Assembly (NCBI GenBank): GCA_003599345.1
Contig: QZJP01000022.1
Span: 1 to 33,452, forward strand
Length of the DNA stretch: 33,452 nt
Source of the DNA: Bacillota bacterium
GTDB lineage: Bacteria > Bacillota > Sulfobacillia > UBA995 > UBA9673
Direction of reading: 5' to 3'
The translations under genes and the position numbers were made by a program. The notes beneath the pieces were generated by a model. It had not been told where the DNA came from. It worked only from the letters and a program-made list of their open reading frames with translations, and did not search any database. Below are positions 7,332-15,869 of the stretch, one piece after another (positions within the stretch are counted from its first letter, which is position 1; each line of letters begins with the position of its first letter).

Positions 7332-9386
7332 CTACCGCCTGTTCTTGTCCGTGCTGATGAAGAGGTGGCCGCCCGGCCCGACGACCGCCGTGAAGCCTGG
7401 AGGCAGCACGGTGTTCGATGCCGGCTCCTCAATGATGGCCGGGCCCTGTACCCGCGCGCCGGCGAGAAGGCTCGCCCGGTCGTAAGCCGAGCACGTCCTG
7501 AATCCGTCTTCGGGGACGAAACAGACCTTGCGTTCGGTCCTCGGTGCGGGCGGTGAACCATCGTCCCCCAACGCCTCATCGCTCCGGCCCAACGTCGGCC
7601 TCTCCACGAGCCCGGACGCGTCCAAGCGGACAGCTACCACTTCGCAAGGCTCATCTTCGAGGGCGAAAGAGTACTGGCGGAGGTGAAGCCTCCGGAAACG
7701 CCGCGCGACACGGTCCAGAGACTCCTCCCCCAAGCTGGAGGGTACGCCGACCTGCAGGGTGTGCTCCTGGCCCGCGTACCTCATCTCGATCGAAGCGGCG
7801 AGTCTCACCGACGGGCCACTGAAGCCCTGTGAACGGAGGGCCCTTCTGGCCTCACGGCTCATCCGCCGGATAAGGCCGCGGACCTCGGTGAGAGCCTCGC
7901 GGTTCCAGGGGCGGACCAGAGTCTGGGCGTAGGTCCGCCGGACGTCGGCGAGGAGGATGCCAAGAGCCGCCAGGTGCGCCGGGTGCTGGGGCACGATGGC
8001 TTCGCGCGCGCCGAGTTCCCGGGCCAGCGCCGCGGCGTGGAGCGGCCCGGCGCCGCCGAAGGCCATCAGTGAGAAATCCCTCGGGTCATGACCCCGGTCC
8101 ACGGACACGACGCGGACAGCCGCCGCCATTGCCGCTTCGAGAATCCTGATTACTCCGTGGGCCGCCTGGTAGAGGTCGAGTCCCAGCCCGGAGGCGAGGG
8201 GCTCGAACACCTGGGCGGCCAGGTCGGGGTAAAGACGGAACTCCCCGCCCAGGAACCGGTCCGGGTCTATCCAGCCCAGCAGGAGATAAGCGTCGGTGAC
8301 GGTGGGCCGGGTGCCGCCATGCCCGTAGCACGCCGGGCCGGGGTCGGCTCCCGCGCTGGCCGGGCCCACCTTGAGCATGCCGGCGGAATCAACCCAGGCG
8401 ATGGTCCCTCCGCCTGCCCCGATGGAGTGCACATCCACTACCTGCTGTTGGACCGGGTAACCGTCCACATGCTTCAGAGGCACAAATGGTATGTCTCCCC
8501 CGGCAACCAGAGAGACATCACAACTGGTCCCGCCGATGTCGACGGTTATGAGGTTCCGGCGTCCAGCCTCCTCCCCCAGCCGGGCCGCCCCCAGGACCGC
8601 TGCGGCCGGGCCCGAGAAGAGCATGGAGACAGGATTGTCGACGGCTGCGCGCGCTCCGTAGAGCCCTCCGTCGCACCGCATCACCAGGAGGTCGCACAGC
8701 ACGCCCGCGCTCTCAAGCCTCGATGAGAGCCGGCCTACGTAGTCGCGGAGACGCGGGGCGAGGTAGGCGTTGAGCACCGCGGTGGACGTCCGCTCATACT
8801 CCCGCCACTCTCCGGCGTGGCCCGTGGATAGTGCGAACACAACTCCCGGGAATTCGCGGCGAAGGAGGCCGGCCGCGAACTCCTCGTGGACCGGGTTGGC
8901 GTAGGCGTTCAAGAAAGACACGGCCAGGCTCTCGGCGCCGAGGTCGAGCAAGGTCTTGACCGCCGAGCAGAACTCCTCGGGGTCGAGCGCCCGCGCCACC
9001 GACCCGTCGGCCCGGACGCGCTCATCCACTTCGAGGCGCATGTCACGTCGGACCAGTGGCCGGGGCTTGAGGTAAAAGAGGTTGTACATGTCCGGCCGGT
9101 TGAAACGGGCGATCTCGAGGACGTCGCGAAAGCCCTTCGTAGTGATGAGCCCCACGCGAGCGCCCTTGCGCTCTATCAGGGCATTGAGCCCCACCGTGGT
9201 CCCGTGCCCGAAGAAGGTCAGGTCCCGGCCGTCCCTGTCCAGCCGCTGGTAGGCTTCGACGATAGCGTCGTCCGGACGATGGGGCGTACTCGGCACCTTC
9301 ACCAGGCGCAGGCCAGCCGCCTCGTCCCAGAGGACGAGGTCAGTGAAGGTTCCCCCGGTATCCAAGCCGATGCGGCACTGGGCCAT
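7332..9386 (-). CDS. hyuA: Hydantoinase A / oxoprolinase-type ATP-binding subunit (HyuA copy 2)
   Basis: A HyuA-family protein of about 684 residues, normal length for the family. It carries the phosphate-binding N-terminus GLDTGGTFTDLVLWDE, GHGTTVGLNALIERKGARVGLITTKGFRDV, the second ATPase-type motif DIGGTSCDVSLV, GAGGGTIAWVDSAG and AFGGAGPLHAAALARELG. The subunit activates the amide or carboxyl centre by ATP-dependent phosphorylation while HyuB contributes to catalysis. The ORF track extends to 9452, but the ATG at 9386 (MAQCRIGLDTGG) has GGAGAG upstream and matches where family members start. It is 79 nt downstream of a hyuB and 18 nt upstream of the racemase. The C-terminus, about residues 500-680, carries the HyuA C-terminal domain. 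Confidence 0.93.
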   Translation of the reverse strand: MAQCRIGLDTGGTFTDLVLWDEAAGLRLVKVPSTPHRPDDAIVEAYQRLDRDGRDLTFFGHGTTVGLNALIERKGARVGLITTKGFRDVLEIARFNRPDMYNLFYLKPRPLVRRDMRLEVDERVRADGSVARALDPEEFCSAVKTLLDLGAESLAVSFLNAYANPVHEEFAAGLLRREFPGVVFALSTGHAGEWREYERTSTAVLNAYLAPRLRDYVGRLSSRLESAGVLCDLLVMRCDGGLYGARAAVDNPVSMLFSGPAAAVLGAARLGEEAGRRNLITVDIGGTSCDVSLVAGGDIPFVPLKHVDGYPVQQQVVDVHSIGAGGGTIAWVDSAGMLKVGPASAGADPGPACYGHGGTRPTVTDAYLLLGWIDPDRFLGGEFRLYPDLAAQVFEPLASGLGLDLYQAAHGVIRILEAAMAAAVRVVSVDRGHDPRDFSLMAFGGAGPLHAAALARELGAREAIVPQHPAHLAALGILLADVRRTYAQTLVRPWNREALTEVRGLIRRMSREARRALRSQGFSGPSVRLAASIEMRYAGQEHTLQVGVPSSLGEESLDRVARRFRRLHLRQYSFALEDEPCEVVAVRLDASGLVERPTLGRSDEALGDDGSPPAPRTERKVCFVPEDGFRTCSAYDRASLLAGARVQGPAIIEEPASNTVLPPGFTAVVGPGGHLFISTDKNRR

Positions 9387-9465
9387 GAGCCCCACTCTCC
9401 GCTCGCCCGGGGCGGGGGGGCCACCCCCGCCTCTCTCCCGGTCGGGTCTCACGTCTTCCTGGACG

Positions 9466-11199
9466 CTATCCGGCGCCCCCTCGCCGGCGCAGTTCAGCCG
9501 TGGCCTGCCAGTCGATGGCCGAGGTGTCGGGATCGAGGACCACCCCGTAGTGACGCCGAGCAGACTCGAGCGTCACCAGTTCCCGGATCACGTCCATGCG
9601 TACCATTTCGGGGTCTCGCTCCAGCGGGTCCCCGTAGCCTCCGCCGCCGCCCGTCCGAACGCTGCAGACATCACCTTTCTTGAGCCGGTACCCGGTATAC
9701 TTCATGACGGTTTTCTCACCGGCCGTACCCGGGTTGACGACCACGAGGTCGTGAGCCCCCTCCTTACCGCCGCTCATTCCCCAGGGCCGGCAATACGACC
9801 GGTCCATGATGCAAGTCATGAAGCCCTCGTCGGCCAGGAGCCGGTAATCCCGGTAGTGCCCGAGCCCGCCTCTGAACTTGCCGGGTCCCCCGGAGTCCTC
9901 ACGCAGGGAGTACCGCTCGAGGCGGAGGGGGAACTTGGACTCGATGACTTCCGCAGGAATATTGCGCGTGTCTCCGTCGGCGATGAAGATCATGACGTTC
10001 TCGCCGTCACGGTCGGGGAACGCGCCCCACCCGCCGCCCTCGGGCTCCTGCTGGATGAACTGCCGGCCCGTGGCCGGGTCGACCCCGTAAATCATGAACC
10101 CCGCCATATCGCCGTAGTGCGCGGCGGGGACGGCATCACCCAGGGCCGGGGCTAAGGCCTTCAGCACCACGTCGATGAGGACGATGAGGCTAATCCCATA
10201 GAGGAAGGCCGGACCCGGAGGCTTCACGTTGAACATGGAGTTGGACGGCACGATGAGCTTCAGCGGGGCGAAGTTGCCCTCGTTGACCGGTGACAACGGG
10301 TCGGTCGCGCATTTCAAAGCCACGCGGCACCCGGATACGCTGGCCGCCAGCCCGCAGTTCAAGGGCCCAAGGGTCTGCTCGGAAGAGCCGGTGAGGTCAA
10401 CGGTCATCTCGTCGCCCGATATGGTGACCGTCGCCTTGATGTAGAGCGGCTCGGTGCCCACGCCGTCGTTATCGAGGTACCCTTCGGCCAAGTAGGTGCC
10501 GTCGGGCATCCGGGCAATGGCCTGCCTGACCGACTCCTCGCCCTGGCGGAGCATCTCCGCCACCGCCTCTAGGACGGTCTCCCGGCCGAAGCGCTCCACC
10601 AGCTCGAGGAACCGTTGCTCGCCGGTCCGCGCCGCCGCTATCTGGGCCCTGAGGTCACCCATGTGAGCCTCCGGCCAGCGCACGTTGTCCTTGATGATCT
10701 GCAGGATGCTGCGGTTGACCTTCCCTTCCTCGTAGAGGCGGACCGACCGCAGCCGGAGTCCCTCCTGGAAGATGTCGGTGCAGTCGTGCGACCCGCCCGG
10801 GGACTTGCCGCCGATGTCGAGCCAGTGGGCCCGGCTGGCCGTGAACCCCACCAACTCGCCGTCCGCGTAGACCGGGCTGATGACCGTAACGTCGTTGACG
10901 TGTGAGCCGGTAGTGTATGTGTCGTTGATCATGTAGACGTCGCCCGGCTTGATCTCGGCCAGGCCTACGTCAGCGATGACCGTCTTTATGGCCGCCCCCA
11001 GATTCCCGAGGAAAATGGGAAGCCCGGCCGCCTGGGCGATCATGTTCCCGCGGGCATCGAAGACCCCCACGCTGAAGTCCAGCACCTCGTAGATTATGGG
11101 GTTGTAAGAGGTGCGCATCAGGTTGATCCGCATCTCGTTCGCCGCCGCGATGAAACCGTGCCTGAGAACCTCCAAAGTGACGGGGTCTACCCGCTTCAC
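9466..11199 (-). CDS. hyuB: Hydantoinase B / oxoprolinase-type subunit (HyuB copy 2)
   Basis: A 577-residue HyuB-family protein with VDPVTLEVLRHGFIAAANEMRINLMRTSYNPIIYEVLDFS, NDTYTTGSHVNDV, EPEGGGWGAFPDRDGENVMIF and GGGGGYGDPLERDP. The GTG start at 11199 has a perfect GGAGG 8 nt upstream and lies 12 nt after hyuA copy 1, with which it most likely forms a complex. By eye it is very similar along its length to the copies at 3053 and 13283, consistent with duplication within the locus. All family motifs are intact, so there is no sign of decay. Confidence 0.94.
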   Translation of the reverse strand: MKRVDPVTLEVLRHGFIAAANEMRINLMRTSYNPIIYEVLDFSVGVFDARGNMIAQAAGLPIFLGNLGAAIKTVIADVGLAEIKPGDVYMINDTYTTGSHVNDVTVISPVYADGELVGFTASRAHWLDIGGKSPGGSHDCTDIFQEGLRLRSVRLYEEGKVNRSILQIIKDNVRWPEAHMGDLRAQIAAARTGEQRFLELVERFGRETVLEAVAEMLRQGEESVRQAIARMPDGTYLAEGYLDNDGVGTEPLYIKATVTISGDEMTVDLTGSSEQTLGPLNCGLAASVSGCRVALKCATDPLSPVNEGNFAPLKLIVPSNSMFNVKPPGPAFLYGISLIVLIDVVLKALAPALGDAVPAAHYGDMAGFMIYGVDPATGRQFIQQEPEGGGWGAFPDRDGENVMIFIADGDTRNIPAEVIESKFPLRLERYSLREDSGGPGKFRGGLGHYRDYRLLADEGFMTCIMDRSYCRPWGMSGGKEGAHDLVVVNPGTAGEKTVMKYTGYRLKKGDVCSVRTGGGGGYGDPLERDPEMVRMDVIRELVTLESARRHYGVVLDPDTSAIDWQATAELRRRGGAG

Positions 11200-11211
11200 G
11201 TCAAGCGCCTC

Positions 11212-13275
11212 CTACCCGTTCTTCCGGATGAGCATGTTCCCGTAAGCCGAGACCGTGGCGGTCCATCCAGGCGGGACGACCGTGGTCGACCCCGGCTCCT
11301 CCACGACCGCCGGGCCGGCCAGCTTGTTGCCGGCCAGGAGCCGTTCGCGCTCGTAGATTGGGGTCCGCTCGTTCCAACCGAGCGACGGGAAGTAGACCTT
11401 CCGGGTTCCCTTGAGGGCCTGGGCCTCGGGGCCGGCACCGCCCCGGGCGAGCTCGCGGAGCCTTGGGTTTACGACGAGCCCCACCGCCGTCAGCCTGAGG
11501 TTGACTATCTCAGTCGGCTCCTCAGGGGCGGAGTGCCCGTAGTTGCGCTTATGCAGCTCGTGGAACCTCGACTCGAGGTTGGCTTGCCAGTCGGTGTCGC
11601 CGGCCTCTTCGCCGAACGGCACGTTGACCGACCACTCCTGGCCCACGTAACGCATGTCGGCCGACCGCACGAACCTGCGCTTCTCCCGGGGAACGTCCTC
11701 CTGTTCAAGGACCTCGCCTGCCCGCTTTGCGAGCGAGTCAAACCTCTCGTCGAGCGTCGCCCGGTCGACTTCGCGCGTCTTGGTCAGAAAGGTCCAGGCG
11801 AAGTCGTGCCTGATGTCGGAGTAGAGCATCCCGAGGGCGGAGAACTGCCCCGGGGCCACGGGCACGAGGACTGTGGGTATCTCGAGCTCGGCAGCCACGT
11901 CGCATGCGTGCATCGGGCCGGCCCCGCCGAACGCCACCAGGGCAAACTCGCGCGGCGACAGCCCGCGCTCGACGGTCACGGCCCGAACGGCGTAGGCCAT
12001 CTTGGTGTTAACCACGCGGAGGATGCCCGCCGCGGCTGCGGTGCGGTCGAGCTTCAGCGGGCCTGCGACCTTCTCGTCGAGTCGCTTGGCCGAGAGGTCG
12101 GGCCTCACGGCCATTTCGCCCCCGAGGAAGTAGTCGGGGTTGAGGCGGCCGAGAACCAGGTTGGCGTCGGTAGTCGTGACCTCCGTGCCACCCTTGTCGT
12201 AGCAGACCGGCCCGGGTTCAGCCCCGGCGCTCTGCGGCCCCACGTTCAGGGCCCCCACCGAATCAACCCAAGCTATGGAACCGCCGCCGGCCCCGATGGA
12301 CTGGACGTCGACCATCGGAACCAGCAGCGGGTGGCGTTCAATCTTGTACTCCGTCCGGATAAGGACGTTCCCGTCGATGCTGACGCACACGTCCGTGCTC
12401 GTCCCGCCCATGTCGAATCCAATGGCCCGAGGTATCTTCTCGAGGCCCGAAACCTGGGCCGTCCCCACCGCGCCCCCTGCCGGTCCGGACATGAGCGTGC
12501 TCACCGGGCTCAGCTTGGTAACCTCTACCGACGAGACGCCGCCCGAGGACTGGCAGATGAAAAGACGGTGCATGTAGCCCTGCCTCTCGAGCTGGGTCTC
12601 CATGTTGGAGAGGTACCGGTCGACTATCGGGCGGATATAGGCGTTGATGGCCACCGTGCTCGTTCGCTCGTACTCCCGCCACTCGCGAGCCACATCGTGG
12701 GACAGGGAAACCGTGGCCTCGGGGTACTCCTCGGCAAGAATCTCGCCGATACGGTCCTCGTGTGCGGCGTTGGCGTAGGAGTGGATCAGGCAGACGGCGA
12801 TGGATCTGACGCCCTCGGCCTTGAACTTACGAACACAGGCCCTGACCTCGTCCTCGTCGAGGGGGGTGACCACGTTACCCCGGGCGTCGAGCCGCTCGGT
12901 GACTTCGAGCCGGTGCTCCCTGGGCACCAGCGGCTCAGGCTTGCGGTAACGCAGATCGTACATGCTCTCCCGGTTGTGACGGCCGATGTCGTAGATGTCG
13001 CGGAAGCCCCTCGTGGTGATGAGGCCGGCCTTCTCACCGCGCCGCATCAGAAACGCGTTGAGCCCGACGGTGGTCCCGTGCACGATCATCGAGACACGGT
13101 CCATGCTGTCGGACACCTTGCGGATGCCGGCCTCCACACCGAACCAGAAGTCCCGCGGCGTGGACGGCGTCTTGTACAGGGACAGGTCGCCGGACTTCTC
13201 GTCCAGGACGACTATGTCGGTAAAGGTCCCGCCGATGTCGACCCCCACGCGGTAGCCCCGATCACCTTCTGGCAC
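11212..13275 (-). CDS. hyuA: Hydantoinase A / oxoprolinase-type ATP-binding subunit (HyuA copy 1)
   Basis: A HyuA-family protein of about 687 residues: GVDIGGTFTDIVVLDE at the N-terminus, VHGTTVGLNAFLMRRGEKAGLITTRGFRDIYDIGRHN, FDMGGTSTDVCVS, GAGGGSIAWVDSVGALNVGP and AFGGAGPMHACDVAAELEIP, with the usual C-terminal domain. The ORF track starts at 13305 inside the upstream hyuB. I prefer the GTG at 13275 (VPEGDRGYRVGVDIGG), which has GTGAGG 5 nt upstream and sits just after the hyuB stop. It is flanked on both sides by hyuB genes (13283-15016 and 9466-11199), so either or both could be its partner. Confidence 0.94.
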   Translation of the reverse strand: MPEGDRGYRVGVDIGGTFTDIVVLDEKSGDLSLYKTPSTPRDFWFGVEAGIRKVSDSMDRVSMIVHGTTVGLNAFLMRRGEKAGLITTRGFRDIYDIGRHNRESMYDLRYRKPEPLVPREHRLEVTERLDARGNVVTPLDEDEVRACVRKFKAEGVRSIAVCLIHSYANAAHEDRIGEILAEEYPEATVSLSHDVAREWREYERTSTVAINAYIRPIVDRYLSNMETQLERQGYMHRLFICQSSGGVSSVEVTKLSPVSTLMSGPAGGAVGTAQVSGLEKIPRAIGFDMGGTSTDVCVSIDGNVLIRTEYKIERHPLLVPMVDVQSIGAGGGSIAWVDSVGALNVGPQSAGAEPGPVCYDKGGTEVTTTDANLVLGRLNPDYFLGGEMAVRPDLSAKRLDEKVAGPLKLDRTAAAAGILRVVNTKMAYAVRAVTVERGLSPREFALVAFGGAGPMHACDVAAELEIPTVLVPVAPGQFSALGMLYSDIRHDFAWTFLTKTREVDRATLDERFDSLAKRAGEVLEQEDVPREKRRFVRSADMRYVGQEWSVNVPFGEEAGDTDWQANLESRFHELHKRNYGHSAPEEPTEIVNLRLTAVGLVVNPRLRELARGGAGPEAQALKGTRKVYFPSLGWNERTPIYERERLLAGNKLAGPAVVEEPGSTTVVPPGWTATVSAYGNMLIRKNG

Positions 13276-13282
13276 GCAGTCC

Positions 13283-15016
13283 TCACCCTTTCTTGAGCTG
13301 GTCACGCAACTCGGCCGTGGCGACGGGGTCGACGGTCAACAACCCTGGGTCGACGACAACCCCGTAGACGCGTCGGGCCTCCTCTATGGTCACGTAGTCT
13401 CGCTTCACGTCGAGGCGTACGGCTTCGGGGTCGCGCTCGAGGGGGTCCCCGTAACCTCCGCCGCCCCCGGTCCTGACGCTGACCACGTCGCCCGCCTTCA
13501 GGCGGTGTCCCGTGGCCTTCATCAGCCGCCTCGCCCCGGGCAGAGCTTCGTTGATGACGACAACGCTGTGCTCGCCGTCGTGGCCCCTGAAGACTCCCCA
13601 GGGGCGGAAGACCGAGCGGTCCATGATGCAAGTGGTCTGGGCGTCGTGGCCCAGGATGCGGTAGTCGCGGTAGTGGCCGAGCCCCCCGCGGTAGCGGCCC
13701 GCCCCTCCCGACCCCTCTCTGAGGGCGTATCGCTCGACCCTCAGCGGGAAGCGGTTCTCGATTATCTCCGCCGGGCAGTTGTGGGTGTCGCCGTCGGCCA
13801 GGAAAATCATTACGTTCTCGCCGTCGAAGCCGGCCCCGGCGCCCCACCCCCCGCCTTCGGGCTCCTGGTGGATGTAGGGGCGGCCGGTCCCCGGGTTGAC
13901 TCCGAAGATCATGAACCCGCCCATCTCGCCGTAGTGCCCGGCCGGGATGCGGTCGGGGAGGGCGGGCGAGAGGGCCTTGAGAACGGCCTCGATGAGCATG
14001 TTCAAGCTCATCATGTAAAGGAACGTGGACGCCGGGTAGGTGGCGTTGAAGAGCGACCCTTCCGGGGCCACGACCTCGAGAGGAGCGAAGTGCCCCTCGT
14101 TGGCCGGCTGGTGCGGGGAAGTCAGGCATTTGAAGGCGATGCGGCAGCCGCAGATAGTCGCCGGAAAACCGCAGTTGATGGGGCCCTGGACCGCCGGTGA
14201 CGACCCACCGAGGTCAAACAGCATCCGGTCCTTGTCGACTGTCACCGTCACCCTGATGCGGACGGGGTCTTTGCCGACGCCGTCGTTGTCGAGGTAGGTA
14301 TCGGCGGAGTAGACTCCGTCGGGGATGCGGCCGATGGCCTGGCGGGCTAGAGTCTCCCCCTGGGCGATGAGCTCGGCCATGCCCTCGACGACAACGTCCC
14401 TCCCCAGCCTCGACGCCAACTCGACGACCCGGTTCTCGCCCGTCCGGCATGCCGCCACCTGAGCTCTCAGGTCTCCCATGTGGCTTTCCGGGTAGCGGAC
14501 ATTGTCGTGGAGGATGCGGTAGACGCTCCGGTCCAGGCGGTCCTCGCGGAAGAGACGGACCGACCGCAGGCGTATGCCTTCCTGGAAGACGTCCGTCGAG
14601 TCGGTGCTGCCTCCGGGGTCCTTCCCCCCAAGGTCGAGCCAGTGCGCCCGGGCGGCGGTGAACCCCACGACCTCCGGGCCGCAGAAGATCGGGCTGATGG
14701 CCGTCACATCGTTGACGTGGTTGCCTGTCAGGTACGGGTCATTGATCAGGTAGACGTCGCCGGGCCTCATGTCCGCGAGCCCGACGTCTTTCACTACCTG
14801 ACCGACGGCGATGCCCAGGTTGCCGAGGAAGATCGGGAGGCCGGCGGCTTGGGCCACCATACGGCAGTCGCGGTCGAACAGCCCGACGCTGAAGTCGAGG
14901 ACCTCGTAGATGATTGGGTTGTAGGCCGTGCGCATGAGGTTCGACCGCATCTCGTCAGACGCGGCGACAAGACCGTTGCGGATGACCTCGAGTGTTACGG
15001 GGTCGACTCTACCCAT
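13283..15016 (-). CDS. hyuB: Hydantoinase B / oxoprolinase-type subunit (HyuB copy 1)
   Basis: A 577-residue HyuB-family protein beginning MGRVDPVTLEVIRNGLVAASDEM, with NPIIYEVLDFSVGLFD, NDPYLTGNHVNDV, HQEPEGGGWGAG, FPLRVERYALREGSGGAGRYRGG and GGGGGYGDPLERDP. It follows the ECF T gene by 7 nt and precedes hyuA by 7 nt, so it is the first hydantoinase-type gene transcribed after the transporter. It groups by eye with the copies at 9466 and 3053 and not with the divergent one at 4828. The family includes hydantoinases, oxoprolinases and ketone carboxylases, so the sequence alone does not fix the reaction. Confidence 0.94.
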   Translation of the reverse strand: MGRVDPVTLEVIRNGLVAASDEMRSNLMRTAYNPIIYEVLDFSVGLFDRDCRMVAQAAGLPIFLGNLGIAVGQVVKDVGLADMRPGDVYLINDPYLTGNHVNDVTAISPIFCGPEVVGFTAARAHWLDLGGKDPGGSTDSTDVFQEGIRLRSVRLFREDRLDRSVYRILHDNVRYPESHMGDLRAQVAACRTGENRVVELASRLGRDVVVEGMAELIAQGETLARQAIGRIPDGVYSADTYLDNDGVGKDPVRIRVTVTVDKDRMLFDLGGSSPAVQGPINCGFPATICGCRIAFKCLTSPHQPANEGHFAPLEVVAPEGSLFNATYPASTFLYMMSLNMLIEAVLKALSPALPDRIPAGHYGEMGGFMIFGVNPGTGRPYIHQEPEGGGWGAGAGFDGENVMIFLADGDTHNCPAEIIENRFPLRVERYALREGSGGAGRYRGGLGHYRDYRILGHDAQTTCIMDRSVFRPWGVFRGHDGEHSVVVINEALPGARRLMKATGHRLKAGDVVSVRTGGGGGYGDPLERDPEAVRLDVKRDYVTIEEARRVYGVVVDPGLLTVDPVATAELRDQLKKG

Positions 15017-15023
15017 AGGCGGC

Positions 15024-15869
15024 TCAGAGCCCCTTGATGAGGTTCACGGTCAGGGTGAACTCGGTGAGCCCCATGAAGAACACGGCGAACCCGACGGCGA
15101 GCGCGCCGGCCACCATCAGAGTCCCGATGACGTCTTTGCGCCCGAACTTCGTCGCCCTGAGGTAGGTGCGGCGCTTGAGGTCGTAGCCGAAGCCTCGGGA
15201 AAGGAGGGCCGCCGCCATGAGTTCGGCCGAGGCCACCGAGCGGAACAACGTCGGGATGAGGACGGGAAAGTACGACGCCACACGCTTTAACGGGTTCTTC
15301 GTGCTTGCGCCCTTCCATCCCCTGGCCTGCTGCGCCTCTAGAACGCCGGTTATCTGCGAGAAGAGTACCGGAATATAGCTGATGGCCGTGCTGATGGCCA
15401 TACCGAACTCAGCCGGGGCTCCCAGCCGTACGAAGCCGAGAGCCATCTCGGTCGGAGCCGTGCAGACGGTGAGCAGCATGGCGGCTGTCAGGATGACGCT
15501 GAACCGGAAGACGAGCGCGATGGAGAAGACGAGGGTTTCCAGATAGACCGGGAGCCCGGGCCCGTGCCCGAACATGGCCGGCCAGGCGTAGCCGAGGAAG
15601 AGCGAGCCCTCCGGTTCCTGGTAGAGGAAGAAGTTCAGGATGAAGATGAGGATGAGGATGGGTAAGCCGGGAGCGAGCGCGGCCCAGAGGAGCTTCAGCG
15701 GCAACCTGGCCATGCGCGTGATGATGCCTTGGACCACGATGAGCCCGAGGAGAAGCAGCGGATCCTCCCATAGCACACAGATGAGTGTGAGCATGAGGAA
15801 GCCGAAGAACTTCACCCGCGGGTCGAGCTGGTGGATGATGGAGCCGGTCGGAATGTAGTCCCGCCTCAT
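15024..15869 (-). CDS. ecfT: ECF transporter T component (EcfT)
   Basis: A 281-residue membrane protein starting MRRDYIPTGSIIHQLDPRVKF, the usual EcfT N-terminus, followed by about five to six membrane segments. The two coupling motifs that dock on the ATPases are present as QQARGWKG and LLSRGFGYD. The ORF track runs far upstream to 16511, but that part is a shadow of the ATPase gene. The true ATG at 15869 overlaps the ATPase stop by 4 nt (ATGA). It bridges the ATPase and the S component encoded at 2404-2985. Confidence 0.93.
   Translation of the reverse strand: MRRDYIPTGSIIHQLDPRVKFFGFLMLTLICVLWEDPLLLLGLIVVQGIITRMARLPLKLLWAALAPGLPILILIFILNFFLYQEPEGSLFLGYAWPAMFGHGPGLPVYLETLVFSIALVFRFSVILTAAMLLTVCTAPTEMALGFVRLGAPAEFGMAISTAISYIPVLFSQITGVLEAQQARGWKGASTKNPLKRVASYFPVLIPTLFRSVASAELMAAALLSRGFGYDLKRRTYLRATKFGRKDVIGTLMVAGALAVGFAVFFMGLTEFTLTVNLIKGL

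Noticed and set aside
3488-13296. Long plus-strand ORFs (454, 412, 712 aa and others) opposite the hyu genes
   Set aside because: They are antisense shadows produced by high GC content; their translations show no family motifs, while the minus strand carries unmistakable HyuA/HyuB sequences.
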